Shown here: positions 7,727 to 17,261 of the stretch, one piece after another
How positions within the stretch are numbered: position 1 is the first letter of the stretch
How the letters are laid out: each line of letters opens with the position of its first letter
NCBI GenBank assembly: GCA_964429795.1
Contig: CAYSCW010000003.1
Location: 62,001 to 126,000, forward strand
Direction of reading: 5' to 3'
From: CAYSCW01 sp964429795
Lineage (GTDB): Bacteria; Acidobacteriota; Aminicenantia; Aminicenantales; Aminicenantaceae
Length of the DNA: 64,000 bases
Program-made: the position numbers and the translations under genes
The notes under the pieces: generated by a model
Told to the model about the DNA's origin: nothing
Databases searched by the model: none
What the model saw: only the letters and a program-made list of their open reading frames with translations

Positions 7727-9101
7727 ACTTCGTCTGGATCAGATCGCCCGGAAAATCGAGGGAACCATCCTTCAGGGTTCTCCTTCTCTTTCTTTCCAGA
7801 GATTCAACATCGATTCAAGGCAGAGCGAACCCGGAGAACTGTTCTTCGCCCTGGTGGCTCAGAGAAATGGCCACGATTATGTCCCTCACGCCGTGGAAAA
7901 AGGAGCTTCGGGAGCTGTCATCTCTCAAAAACTCTCTCTTCCTGCAAAGGATGTGGGGCTTATCCTGGTGAAGGATACCCTGACCGCCCTGCAAAGCCTG
8001 GCAAAAAAAGTGCTCCAAGAGCATAACATAAAGGTTGTGGGCATCACCGGAAGTTCCGGAAAAACAACCACCAAGGAGTTCTCTTTCACTCTTCTCAGCT
8101 CTTCATACCAGGTTCTTAAATCAGAAGGTAACTTCAACAACCAGTTGGGACTTCCCCTCTCTCTTCTCCGTTTGAATAATTCTCATCAAGTGGCAGTGCT
8201 TGAGATGGCCATGAACCATAAGGGAGAAATCAAAACCCTGACAGAAATCGCACCTCCTGATGTGGCTGTTATCACCAACATCAATCCTGTCCATCTTGAA
8301 TTTTTCAAAAGCATCGATGATATCTCTCTGGCTAAAAGAGAAATCTTGGAGGGGCTGAAAGAAGGAGGCACAGCAATACTCAACGGCGATGACCCTTATG
8401 TGCAGAAAATCGCACCATATTGGAAAGGAGAAAAGATCACCTTTGGCTTCTCTCCAGAATGTGATGTTCGTGCTCGGGACATCCAGAAACAAGCCTTGGA
8501 GGGCATGCGTTTTAAACTCCTCTACGGCCAAAAGCAAAAGGAGATCCTGTTTCCCTTTTTCTTGGAAAATTATCTTAATGATTTCCTCGCGGCATCAGCA
8601 ATAGCCTACTTCTTTTCTCTACCTCTGGATCTCATCCACGATAAGGCTAAATCTTTGAAGCCGCTCCCTCGGAGAGGGGTTCTTCTCTCCCTGCATGGAA
8701 ATATTAAACTCTTCGACGAATCATACAACTCCAATCCCATAGCACTGGAGGAAGTCCTCAAGGGGCTGTCCGACTTCCCTGCCAAGAGAAAAGTTGCTGT
8801 CTTGGGAGACATGCTTGAACTGGGGGAGAAGGAAATCGTCTACCACGTTCAAGCCGGAAAACAGGTGGCCCAGTGGGGATGGGACTGTTTGGTGACCGTA
8901 GGTCCTCTTAGCCGGCATATGGCTGAGGCTGCTCTAACATCGGGAATGAAAAAGGATCAAATTTACTCTTACAAAGACTCAACTGAGGCTGCTGATGCTA
9001 TTCGGGATATTGTCCAGGAAGGAGACTTTATTCTGGTCAAGGGTTCAAGAGGAATTCAAACAGAGATAATCGTTGAAAAATTGAAATCAAGAGGAACTTG
9101 A
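7719..9101 (+). CDS. murF: UDP-MurNAc-pentapeptide synthetase MurF
   Basis: MurF joins D-Ala-D-Ala to the UDP-MurNAc-tripeptide. The start is TTG at 7719, eight bases inside murE, with GGAGGAG upstream. The 460-residue product has the P-loop GITGSSGKTTTKEF near 109-122, EMAMNHKGEI and ITNINPVHLEF in the central domain, and DESYNSNPIAL in the C-terminal domain, all typical. No ddl gene for making the D-Ala-D-Ala substrate is present in this cluster. Confidence 0.94.
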   Translation: MVELRLDQIARKIEGTILQGSPSLSFQRFNIDSRQSEPGELFFALVAQRNGHDYVPHAVEKGASGAVISQKLSLPAKDVGLILVKDTLTALQSLAKKVLQEHNIKVVGITGSSGKTTTKEFSFTLLSSSYQVLKSEGNFNNQLGLPLSLLRLNNSHQVAVLEMAMNHKGEIKTLTEIAPPDVAVITNINPVHLEFFKSIDDISLAKREILEGLKEGGTAILNGDDPYVQKIAPYWKGEKITFGFSPECDVRARDIQKQALEGMRFKLLYGQKQKEILFPFFLENYLNDFLAASAIAYFFSLPLDLIHDKAKSLKPLPRRGVLLSLHGNIKLFDESYNSNPIALEEVLKGLSDFPAKRKVAVLGDMLELGEKEIVYHVQAGKQVAQWGWDCLVTVGPLSRHMAEAALTSGMKKDQIYSYKDSTEAADAIRDIVQEGDFILVKGSRGIQTEIIVEKLKSRGT

Positions 9102-9102
9102 T

Positions 9103-10191
9103 ATGCTCTACTATCTTCTGATTCCGCTCAGAGAATATTTTATCTTCTTCAATATCTTCCGCTATATCACAGTTCGCACCGCCTTGGCAGGGATCACTGC
9201 TCTTCTCTTCACGCTTATCTTCGGTTCTCTGATGATAAGACTTTTAAAAAAATATCAGATTGGTGAAGAGATCAGGCCTGATGTTCCGCAGACACATACA
9301 GGTAAAAGAGGCACTCCCTCCATGGGAGGGATCCTGATCATGGGCTGCACTATCATACCCACATTGCTCTGGGGAGATCTGAGAAACACCTATATCTGGT
9401 TGGCCATGGCGACCATGGCTTGCTTTGGCCTGTTAGGCTTCTGGGATGATTACCTGAAGATCAAGAAGAAAAAGAATTCAGGCCTGATCATCCGACGAAA
9501 GCTTCTTCTCCAGGTTATTCTCTCAGGAATCATCGGATTGGTTCTCATATATCTCGGATCCAGGGGAGAGTTCAATCTTCACCTGGGTGTACCCTTCTTT
9601 AAGAAATGGGGTTCTTATCTGGGGTGGTTCTATCTTCCCTGGATTATGTTCATCCTGGTGGGCTCTTCCAACGCGGTCAACCTCGCCGATGGCCTTGATG
9701 GATTGGCCATAGGGCTGACCTTTATCAGTGCCAGCGCATTCACTGCCCTCACCTACACAGCCGGAAATGCTCTCTGGTCTGAGTATCTTAATATCGTCCT
9801 GGTTCCCCAGGCGGCGGAACTGACCATCTTTACCGGAGCCATGTCAGGAGCCTGCCTGGGATTTCTCTGGTTCAACTGTCACCCTGCTCAGATCTTCATG
9901 GGAGATGTGGGCGCCCTTTCTCTGGGTGGGGCCCTGGGAACAATCGCTATCTTGATCAAACAGGAATTCCTTCTCTTCATGGTGGCAGGTGTTTTCATAC
10001 TGGAAGCTCTATCTGTCCTTCTTCAGGTGGGCTACTTTAAACTGACCGGGGGAAAACGGATATTCAAGATGGCGCCACTCCATCATCATTTCGAACTCAT
10101 CGGATGGTCAGAAGAAAAAATCGTGGTCCGTTTCTGGATTGCGGCTATCATCTTCGCCCTTTTCAGTCTGACCACCCTCAAGCTAAGGTAA
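9103..10191 (+). CDS. mraY: Phospho-N-acetylmuramoyl-pentapeptide transferase MraY
   Basis: An integral membrane enzyme that transfers phospho-MurNAc-pentapeptide to undecaprenyl phosphate, forming lipid I. The 362-residue protein has about ten membrane segments. Family motifs seen: GKRGTPSMGG near 67-76, GFWDDYLK (catalytic Asp pair), NLADGLDGLA, the MGDVGALSLG loop and the terminal HHHFE. One base separates it from murF and one from murD. Confidence 0.96.
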   Translation: MLYYLLIPLREYFIFFNIFRYITVRTALAGITALLFTLIFGSLMIRLLKKYQIGEEIRPDVPQTHTGKRGTPSMGGILIMGCTIIPTLLWGDLRNTYIWLAMATMACFGLLGFWDDYLKIKKKKNSGLIIRRKLLLQVILSGIIGLVLIYLGSRGEFNLHLGVPFFKKWGSYLGWFYLPWIMFILVGSSNAVNLADGLDGLAIGLTFISASAFTALTYTAGNALWSEYLNIVLVPQAAELTIFTGAMSGACLGFLWFNCHPAQIFMGDVGALSLGGALGTIAILIKQEFLLFMVAGVFILEALSVLLQVGYFKLTGGKRIFKMAPLHHHFELIGWSEEKIVVRFWIAAIIFALFSLTTLKLR

Positions 10192-10192
10192 G

Positions 10193-11563
10193 ATGGATCT
10201 GAAAGGAAAAAAAGTGTTGGTTGTAGGATTGGGAAAGACAGGAGAAGCAGTCTGCAAGTTCCTCCTCAGCCGAGGGGCCCAGGTAAAAGTGAGCGAGAAG
10301 AAGACAGATGAAGAACTCGGGGAAAAAATCTCTCTATGGGTCAATAATGGAGTGACGGTGGAGACAGGAAGACATCAGCTACAATCTTTCCTCGAAGCAG
10401 ACCTGATCGTTCCCAGCCCGGGAGTTCCTCCCCTGCCTGAGCTCAAAACCGCGCAGGAGCGGGGAGTCAAAATCATCTCCGAAATAGAATTAGCTTACAA
10501 CTTTCTGAGAGGCAAAATCGTGGGAATAACGGGATCCAACGGAAAATCCACCACAGCCTCCCTTACTCATAAAATCCTCCAAGAAGGAGGGGTGCCATCG
10601 TATCTGGGTGGCAACATTGGGACACCATTGATCAGCTTTGTCGATGGAAGCAAAGGCGGCGACGTCTATGTGACAGAGATTTCTAGCTTCCAGCTCTTCT
10701 ATATTGAACACTTCAGAGCTTCTGTTTCAGTTTTTCTTAACATTTCTCCAGATCACCTCGATTGGCACCCCTCTTTCTCCGACTATTATGAGGCAAAAAA
10801 GAAACTCGTCCTTCTCCAGGGAGAAGACGAGAACGCTGTCCTCAACCAAGACGACCCTCTGGTCTGGAGCCTCCGCAACGAAGCGAAAGCCCGCATCTAT
10901 GCTTTCAGTCGGGAGAGGAAGGTCTGTCCAGGATGTTACATCCATAAGGGTTGGATCGTCCTCATCGATACGGATAAGAAAAGAGTGATGAAGACCTCAG
11001 AAATCCCTCTTTTTGGCGTGCATAATCTGGAGAATGTGTTGGCCGCCTCTCTGGTGGGGAATCTCTTCTCTCTGCCTCACTCTGGAATCAGAGAATCCAT
11101 CCGAAGCTTTAAAGGGCTGGAACATCGCCTGGAAAAAGTTGCCAATATAAAAGGAGTGGATTTCTATAACGATTCCAAGGCCACAAACGTGGATGCCGCC
11201 TTGAAATCCATCCTGAGCTTTGATCGCAACATCATCCTTATAGCCGGAGGAAGGGACAAAGGAGGAGATTTCGAAAAATTGAGGAAGCCTATACAGGAAA
11301 GAGTCATAAAAATCATGCTCATAGGGGAGGCCAGACATAAGTTAAAGAAGGCTTTATCCCATACCGTTCCCGCCGAGGAAGTCTCCTCCCTGGAAGAGGC
11401 AGTAAACAGAGGCTTCTCCCAAGCAAGCCCTGGTGATGTGGTTCTTCTTGCTCCCGCCTGCACAAGCTTTGACATGTTCGAGAATTTTGAACAGAGAGGC
11501 CTCATTTTCAAGCAAGCGGTCTTTAACCTCAAGCAAGCTCTGGAGAGAGAAAAGGAAAACTAA
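10193..11563 (+). CDS. murD: UDP-MurNAc-L-alanine:D-glutamate ligase MurD
   Basis: MurD adds D-Glu to UDP-MurNAc-L-Ala. The 456-residue protein begins with a Rossmann-like KKVLVVGLGKTGEAVCKFL and has the P-loop GITGSNGKSTTASLTH, ISSFQLFYIEHF, NISPDHLDWH and FYNDSKATNVDAA of the family. The order murD-ftsW-murG-murC follows the classic dcw plan. Confidence 0.95.
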   Translation: MDLKGKKVLVVGLGKTGEAVCKFLLSRGAQVKVSEKKTDEELGEKISLWVNNGVTVETGRHQLQSFLEADLIVPSPGVPPLPELKTAQERGVKIISEIELAYNFLRGKIVGITGSNGKSTTASLTHKILQEGGVPSYLGGNIGTPLISFVDGSKGGDVYVTEISSFQLFYIEHFRASVSVFLNISPDHLDWHPSFSDYYEAKKKLVLLQGEDENAVLNQDDPLVWSLRNEAKARIYAFSRERKVCPGCYIHKGWIVLIDTDKKRVMKTSEIPLFGVHNLENVLAASLVGNLFSLPHSGIRESIRSFKGLEHRLEKVANIKGVDFYNDSKATNVDAALKSILSFDRNIILIAGGRDKGGDFEKLRKPIQERVIKIMLIGEARHKLKKALSHTVPAEEVSSLEEAVNRGFSQASPGDVVLLAPACTSFDMFENFEQRGLIFKQAVFNLKQALEREKEN

Positions 11564-11564
11564 A

Positions 11565-12677
11565 GTGGAGGTATTCAGGCCCTACGGATTCGACAAGATC
11601 CTTTTCGCCACCACTCTCATCCTCATCGGCATCGGCCTGGTCATGGTCTTCAGCTCATCGGGAGTCTTGGCCAGTGAAAAATACCAGCAGCCCTTTCATT
11701 TCCTCATCCATCAGCTCATCGGTGTAGCAGTAGGGCTGGTGATGATTCTGCTCATCCTTCCCATCAGAAAGCCCGTGTACCAGAATCCATTATTTATTTA
11801 CGGGCTCCTGCTTATTTCCTTGTTGTTTCTGGCTTCGTGCCTATTCATGCCAGCCCTCGGGAACACCAATCGCTGGATTTATCTACAGGGTCTGAGATTC
11901 CAGCCGTCTGAGCTTTCCAAGATAAGCATGATCCTCTTTCTCAGCCTTTATCTTGAGCGCAAAAAGGACAGGCTGAATGACTTTCGAACTCTTCTTTTCC
12001 CGTTGAGCATCCTCTTTGTGTTCATCCTGTTGATCATCAAGGAGCCTGATTACGGCACCGCCTTCTTGCTCTTGGTCATCTGTTCCATTATCCTTTTCAT
12101 AGGAGGGGTTAAGCTGAGACATTTTCTCATACTGGGAATCGTCTCCTCTGTCCTCTTCCTCTTCTACCTTCTTCAGGCTGATTACAGGATAAACAGAATC
12201 TTCGCCTTCATCTCCCCCACTACAGATCCCCAAGGGAACGGTTTTCAGATTATCCAATCGAAGATGGCCGTCGGTTCAGGAGGACTCTTCGGCGTCAGCA
12301 TCGGAGAAAGCATCCAGAAGCTTTACTTCCTTCCCTGTGCCCACACGGATTATATCTACGCTATCGTGGGAGAGGAATTCGGGCTTGTGGGAACCATGGC
12401 CATACTCCTCCTCTTTACTATCTTTTTTTGGAGAGGATTGGTCATTTCTCTCAAAGCTCCGAACCTGTTTAGTCAAATGGCGGCTGCCGGGCTGACCATG
12501 GCTGTCTTTTTTCAGGCTTTGCTCAACGTGAGTATTGTTCTGGGCTTAGGTCCTCCGACTGGAGTTCCGCTGCCTCTGATCAGCTTTGGACGATCATCAC
12601 TTATCTGTACTCTGCTCAGTATCGGAATTCTCCTCCATATCTCGCAGAGAAAGGGACACATGCGAAGGAAAAAATGA
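11565..12677 (+). CDS. ftsW: Lipid II polymerase FtsW (SEDS family)
   Basis: The start is GTG 11565, one base after the murD stop; the frame runs 44 codons further back inside murD, but those residues are murD out of frame. The 370-residue membrane protein has about ten spans, the WIYLQGLRFQPSELSK segment typical of SEDS proteins, IKEPDYGTAF, and GEEFGLVG followed by GPPTGVPLPLISFGRSS. SEDS proteins polymerise glycan strands from lipid II with a class B PBP, here FtsI. The stop overlaps murG as ATGA. Confidence 0.93.
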   Translation: MEVFRPYGFDKILFATTLILIGIGLVMVFSSSGVLASEKYQQPFHFLIHQLIGVAVGLVMILLILPIRKPVYQNPLFIYGLLLISLLFLASCLFMPALGNTNRWIYLQGLRFQPSELSKISMILFLSLYLERKKDRLNDFRTLLFPLSILFVFILLIIKEPDYGTAFLLLVICSIILFIGGVKLRHFLILGIVSSVLFLFYLLQADYRINRIFAFISPTTDPQGNGFQIIQSKMAVGSGGLFGVSIGESIQKLYFLPCAHTDYIYAIVGEEFGLVGTMAILLLFTIFFWRGLVISLKAPNLFSQMAAAGLTMAVFFQALLNVSIVLGLGPPTGVPLPLISFGRSSLICTLLSIGILLHISQRKGHMRRKK

Positions 12678-13756
12678 GAGCGCGCAGAGTCATAATCAGC
12701 GGCGGAGGCACAGCCGGCCACCTCTATCCCGCTTTGGCAGTAGGCCGGAAAATTAAAGAAAAAGCCCCACATCTTCACCTGACCTATGTGGGAAGCGGGC
12801 GAGCTCTGGAGCGAGACATCATGAAACATCATGGAGTCGAGTTCATCCCGCTTAAAATCAAAGGCATCAAGGGAAAAGGCTGGAAAGCTATCCCATCGCT
12901 GCTGCTCCTTCCCTTTTCCTTCAAAAAATCTATCTGGATCCTGCTTCGTAGAAGGCCTCATCTGGTGGTAGGCGTAGGCGGTTATAGCTCGGGACCAATC
13001 GTGCTGCTGGCATCTTGGCTTCGCATTCCCACACTCATCATGGAGCAAAACCTCAAACCCGGCTACACCAACCGGCTTCTCATCCCCTGGGTCAGAAAGG
13101 CTGTGGTCGCCTTCAAAGGTTCGCTTCCCTTTTTCAGGGAAAAAGGCGCCTTTATGGGCAATCCTGTCAGAGACGAATTCTACGGGCTTTCACCCAAAGA
13201 AGAAAACGGCAAACTGACTATCCTCATTTTCGGAGGAAGCCAGGGTTCGCATTTCTTGAATCAAAGTCTGGTAAGATCGCTTCCTCTTCTCAAAAAGGAA
13301 AAAGACAGCCTGAGAATCTTCCATCAGACCGGAAAGGCGGATTGTGAATGGGTCAAACAAAATTACCAGGAAACGAGCTTCAAAGACGTGGTTGTTGCTT
13401 CCTACTTCCATGATATGGCCCAGTTCTTCCAGAAATCCGATCTGATCGTGAGCCGTGCCGGAGCCACTACCATAGCCGAGCTTATCGCTTCATCGAAGGC
13501 GTCTATCCTGATCCCTTTCTCTCAAGCCACAGACAATCATCAGGTCTTGAACGCCCGGGAGTTGGAACGAGTTGAGGGAGCAGAAGTGATCCTGGAGGAG
13601 GAGTTTGACCCTGAGGACTTTTCGCAGAGAATTTTCGAGTATCTCCGCAACAAAGAAAAAATACGACGAATAGGAAAAAATCTGGAGACTTTGAGAACCG
13701 AGAATACCGCTGAAAGAATCGCCAGCCTTTGTATGGAAATGATGGAGAAAAAGTGA
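12674..13756 (+). CDS. murG: UDP-GlcNAc:lipid I N-acetylglucosaminyltransferase MurG
   Basis: MurG converts lipid I to lipid II at the inner face of the membrane. The 360-residue GT28 protein has the N-terminal SGGGTAGHLYPALAV loop, GVGGYSSGPIVL near 99-110, the second-domain loop FGGSQGSHFLNQ, and the UDP-GlcNAc-binding SRAGATTIAELIA followed by SQATDNHQ. It overlaps ftsW by 4 bases and is followed by murC after 12 bases. Confidence 0.95.
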   Translation: MRARRVIISGGGTAGHLYPALAVGRKIKEKAPHLHLTYVGSGRALERDIMKHHGVEFIPLKIKGIKGKGWKAIPSLLLLPFSFKKSIWILLRRRPHLVVGVGGYSSGPIVLLASWLRIPTLIMEQNLKPGYTNRLLIPWVRKAVVAFKGSLPFFREKGAFMGNPVRDEFYGLSPKEENGKLTILIFGGSQGSHFLNQSLVRSLPLLKKEKDSLRIFHQTGKADCEWVKQNYQETSFKDVVVASYFHDMAQFFQKSDLIVSRAGATTIAELIASSKASILIPFSQATDNHQVLNARELERVEGAEVILEEEFDPEDFSQRIFEYLRNKEKIRRIGKNLETLRTENTAERIASLCMEMMEKK

Positions 13757-13768
13757 GAGGAAACCAAA

Positions 13769-15157
13769 GTGGTTAAACAGATTTACAAAAAGTTCAAACA
13801 CATCCACATGATTGGGATCGGCGGCACAGGAATGAGTGGGATTGCTGAAGTGCTTCTCAATCTTGGTTATGAGGTATCGGGAACAGACATCACCCGTAAC
13901 GAAGCCACAAGGCGACTCAGACGATTGGGCGCAAAAGTCTCCATCGGACACAAGGCGGAAAAAGTGGAAGGAGCCGATGTGGTGGTGGTTTCTACTGCCA
14001 TTGGAGAGCAGAACGTGGAGGTGCAGGAATCAAGGCGCAGGAAAATTCCTGTCATACCGCGGGCAGAGATGCTGGCGGAATTGATGAGGATGAAATACGG
14101 AGTTGCAGTTGCCGGCTCCCACGGAAAAACGTCCACCACGTCCATGATTGCCCAAGTCCTGGAAACAGCTAATTATGATCCGACCATCGTAGTGGGAGGA
14201 CGCCTCAACACAGTGGGGGGACATGGAAAACTGGGCGAGGGCGACTTCATTGTTGCCGAAGCCGACGAAAGCGATCGCTCATTCCTCTATCTCTCTCCTT
14301 TTATCGCCGTGCTCACCAATTTAGACCAAGAGCACCTTGACTATTACAAAACTCTCGACGAAATCAAAAACACATTTGTCTATTTCGCCAATAAAGTACC
14401 TTTCTTTTGCCCGGTCATCCTCTGCCTCGACGACTCGAACCTCCAGAGCCTGATTCCTTCGCTCGAGCGCAGGATCATCACTTACGGTTTCTCCACCCAG
14501 GCCGACGTGTTCGTTCGAGACCCCCAATTTGAGAGGTTCTCCAGCACTTCCACCGTTTTCTGGAAAGGGGAGAAGCTGTCTGAATTGAAGCTCAATGTTC
14601 CAGGCACCCACAGCATCTACAACGCTATGGCTGCCATCTGCGTAGGGATGGATCTGGAAATCCAGCCCTCCCTCATCTTCGAGGGCCTGGAAAAATACAG
14701 AGGACCTGGCCGCCGCTTTGAGCTGAAGAAAAAAGTAGGCGAGATTATGATCATCGAGGACTACGCTCACCATCCCACTGAGATCAAGGCGACTCTTGAA
14801 GCGGCCAAAAAAGGCTGGTCACGCAGGATTGTGGGAATTTTTCAACCCCATAGATACACCCGCCTCTCTCTTCTGATAAAAAGCTTCAGCACCTCATTCA
14901 ACCAGGCAGATGTGCTTATCCTTACCGAAATATACCCTGCGGGCGAAAAAACCATTCCCGGAGTGACGGGAGAGATTCTCTATCAGGAAATCCTCAATTT
15001 CGGACATAAGAATGTCCTCTTCGAACCCAAAATGAAGAAAATCCCCTCTCTGGTTAAAAAGATCGTTCAGCCCGAGGACATGGTCATCATCATGGGAGCA
15101 GGAAACATCTATCGCATTATCCCGGATATCATAAAATCTCTGGAAGGAAAAGTGTAA
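13769..15157 (+). CDS. murC: UDP-N-acetylmuramate:L-alanine ligase MurC
   Basis: MurC adds L-Ala to UDP-MurNAc. Translation starts at GTG 13769 with AGAGG upstream. The 462-residue product shows the N-terminal HMIGIGGTGMSGIAEVL dinucleotide-type loop, the P-loop AGSHGKTSTTSMI, EADESDRSFL, NLDQEHLDYY and EDYAHHPTEI of the family. In many genomes murB or ddl follows; here ftsQ does, two bases later. Confidence 0.95.
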   Translation: MVKQIYKKFKHIHMIGIGGTGMSGIAEVLLNLGYEVSGTDITRNEATRRLRRLGAKVSIGHKAEKVEGADVVVVSTAIGEQNVEVQESRRRKIPVIPRAEMLAELMRMKYGVAVAGSHGKTSTTSMIAQVLETANYDPTIVVGGRLNTVGGHGKLGEGDFIVAEADESDRSFLYLSPFIAVLTNLDQEHLDYYKTLDEIKNTFVYFANKVPFFCPVILCLDDSNLQSLIPSLERRIITYGFSTQADVFVRDPQFERFSSTSTVFWKGEKLSELKLNVPGTHSIYNAMAAICVGMDLEIQPSLIFEGLEKYRGPGRRFELKKKVGEIMIIEDYAHHPTEIKATLEAAKKGWSRRIVGIFQPHRYTRLSLLIKSFSTSFNQADVLILTEIYPAGEKTIPGVTGEILYQEILNFGHKNVLFEPKMKKIPSLVKKIVQPEDMVIIMGAGNIYRIIPDIIKSLEGKV

Positions 15158-15159
15158 TC

Positions 15160-16029
15160 ATGGCAGTAGATCTTCACTCGGCGCTCAAGCTCAGACGAGA
15201 GCCTTTCCTCTCTTCCTCTCTTCAATACAGGCGCCGCGGAGAAGGAATCAGAACAAAGAAGATCCAGAAAAAATTCAAGGTCAAACTGATCCATATCCTG
15301 CTGGCTTTCCTGCTTTTAATAGGTCTATTCGTTCTCATCCAGCAGACCTATCTCTTTCTCATCACCTGGGACAACCTGAATGTCAGGGGCTTTGAAGTCG
15401 ACTGCCAAAAGGCAGGGGTCAAGGAAGAAATTGCCGAACTCTTCCAAGGTAAAAAGCTGGGAAATATCCTCCTGGTCAACATCGACCACCTTCAAAATAT
15501 GCTAGAGAGGCATAGATGGGTGAAGAATGTTTGCGTGAGAAAGATATTTCCCTCATCCTTAAGAATAGAAATCCAGGAGAGAATCCCCGCAGCTGTGGTC
15601 AAGAAAGACAAGTTTTATCTCATCGACAGAGAAGGCATCCTTCTTGAGGAAACCAATCCCCAGGAGAGACATGGCCTTCCTCTGCTCACCGATTCCGATG
15701 GTTTCGAAAGCCACTACCAGGAGAAACTCAAGTTAGCATGGAAATGTCTGGACAGCCTCCCCACCCCGGAAAGAGAGCTCATCGAAGTCTTGGACTTGTC
15801 GGAATATGCAAATGTGGTAGCCCATCTTAGAGGAGAAGAGATGCGACTGAAACTCGGGGCCGACCAATTCCCTCAAAAATTGAAGACCTTCAGGCAGTAC
15901 CAGACTAAGCTGGAGAAATTCGAGCCGCTTGAATATGTTGACCTTCGATTCGAAGACCGTCTCTACCTCAAACCCCAAAAAGGTTCCAGCGAAGACCCCC
16001 TTCCCAATCTCCAAAAGGAGGAAAGATAA
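15160..16029 (+). CDS. ftsQ: Cell division protein FtsQ
   Basis: A 289-residue bitopic protein with a basic cytoplasmic N-terminus of about 45 residues, one membrane span near 46-66 and a periplasmic POTRA domain (LNVRGFEVDC onward), then the RHRWVKNVCVRKIFPSSLRI strand-helix typical of FtsQ/DivIB. FtsQ recruits FtsL/FtsB and holds the late divisome together. The end overlaps the start of ftsA by one base. Confidence 0.88.
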   Translation: MAVDLHSALKLRREPFLSSSLQYRRRGEGIRTKKIQKKFKVKLIHILLAFLLLIGLFVLIQQTYLFLITWDNLNVRGFEVDCQKAGVKEEIAELFQGKKLGNILLVNIDHLQNMLERHRWVKNVCVRKIFPSSLRIEIQERIPAAVVKKDKFYLIDREGILLEETNPQERHGLPLLTDSDGFESHYQEKLKLAWKCLDSLPTPERELIEVLDLSEYANVVAHLRGEEMRLKLGADQFPQKLKTFRQYQTKLEKFEPLEYVDLRFEDRLYLKPQKGSSEDPLPNLQKEER

Positions 16030-17252
16030 TGCCAAAGAATAGCTATATTGTCGGATTTGACATCGGGACGAAAAAAGTCGCCGCCATAATCGGCGAAATC
16101 ACCGAAGAGAAAAAAGTGGAGATCATCGGAATCGGAACAGCCGAATCCAAAGGATTAAGAAAAGGCGTTGTGGTCAATCTCGATGCCACCGTGGAAGCCA
16201 TCAAAAAGTCTCAAGAGGAAGCAGAACTCATGGCAGGAGTGGAGATCGACTCGGCCTTTATCGGCCTTTCCGGGGCTCACATCAAGAGCTTCAACAGCCG
16301 AGGTGTAATCGCCGTTTCCGGAAAAAACAGGGAGATCAGTCGAGATGATATCAAGCGGGTCATCGACCAGTCGAAAGCTGTCTCCATCCCCCCGGACAGA
16401 GAAATCATCCACATCATCCCTCAGGAGTTTGTGGTCGACGAGCAGGATGGGATCAAAGATCCCCTGGGAATGAGCGGCATAAAACTTGAAGTCAACGTCC
16501 ATATCGTCACAGGTGCCATCACCTCTGTCCAGAATCTAAGAACCTGTGTGGCAAGGGCTGGAATAGAGATTGAACAGCTCGTTCTGAATCAGATTGCCAC
16601 CAGCGCGTCCACGCTGACTCATGATGAGATGGAGCTGGGGATTGGCCTGATCGATGTTGGTGGGGGAACGACTGAAGTGGCCATCTTCGAAAGAGGAAGC
16701 CTTTGGTACACATCCATCATCCCTATTGGAGGAGATAACTTTACCAATGATATCGCCGTGGGGCTGCGCACTCCTATTCCTGAAGCGGAAAAAATCAAGA
16801 AGAAATTCGGCTGTGTCACCTCGCCCCTCGAAGACGAACAGGAAACTATCGAAGTCCCCTCTGTAGGACGGGGTAAAAAGCCTCGGATTCTTTCCCGTCA
16901 GATACTGGCCGATATCATCCATCCCCGGGCAGAGGAAATCTTCCGTCTGGTCGACAACGACATAAAGCGAATGGGCTATGAAAAATCCCTCAATTCCGGA
17001 ATCGTGCTGACAGGAGGAACGGCCCTACTCGATGGCCTGGAAGAGATTGCCGAAGAAATCTTTGATTTACCCGTAAGACGAGGCGACCCAAGTGGCATAG
17101 GAGGGTTGGTCGACCGGGTCAGCACTCCTGATTATGCCACTTCGGTGGGCCTCATCCTTTATGGATACAATCAATGGAAGGAAAAAGGCATATCTAAGGA
17201 TAGAAAAAAAGGATTTTGGGCCAAATTCAAAGACTGGCTCAAAGAAGCATAG
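16029..17252 (+). CDS. ftsA: Cell division actin-like protein FtsA
   Basis: A 407-residue actin-fold ATPase that tethers FtsZ to the membrane. Seen: phosphate-1 loop VGFDIGTKKVAAII, the 1C domain with SAFIGLSGAHIKSFNSRG, phosphate-2 loop IDVGGGTTEVAIF, adenosine motif VLTGGTALLDGLEEI, and an amphipathic basic C-terminus (KKGFWAKFKDWLKEA) as the membrane-targeting helix. AAAGGAGGA lies a few bases before the ATG. Confidence 0.96.
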   Translation: MPKNSYIVGFDIGTKKVAAIIGEITEEKKVEIIGIGTAESKGLRKGVVVNLDATVEAIKKSQEEAELMAGVEIDSAFIGLSGAHIKSFNSRGVIAVSGKNREISRDDIKRVIDQSKAVSIPPDREIIHIIPQEFVVDEQDGIKDPLGMSGIKLEVNVHIVTGAITSVQNLRTCVARAGIEIEQLVLNQIATSASTLTHDEMELGIGLIDVGGGTTEVAIFERGSLWYTSIIPIGGDNFTNDIAVGLRTPIPEAEKIKKKFGCVTSPLEDEQETIEVPSVGRGKKPRILSRQILADIIHPRAEEIFRLVDNDIKRMGYEKSLNSGIVLTGGTALLDGLEEIAEEIFDLPVRRGDPSGIGGLVDRVSTPDYATSVGLILYGYNQWKEKGISKDRKKGFWAKFKDWLKEA

Positions 17253-17261
17253 GAGGAAAAT

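Noticed and set aside
11433..11564. N-terminal extension of FtsW inside murD
   Set aside because: The residues are murD sequence out of frame; GTG 11565 gives a normal SEDS N-terminus.
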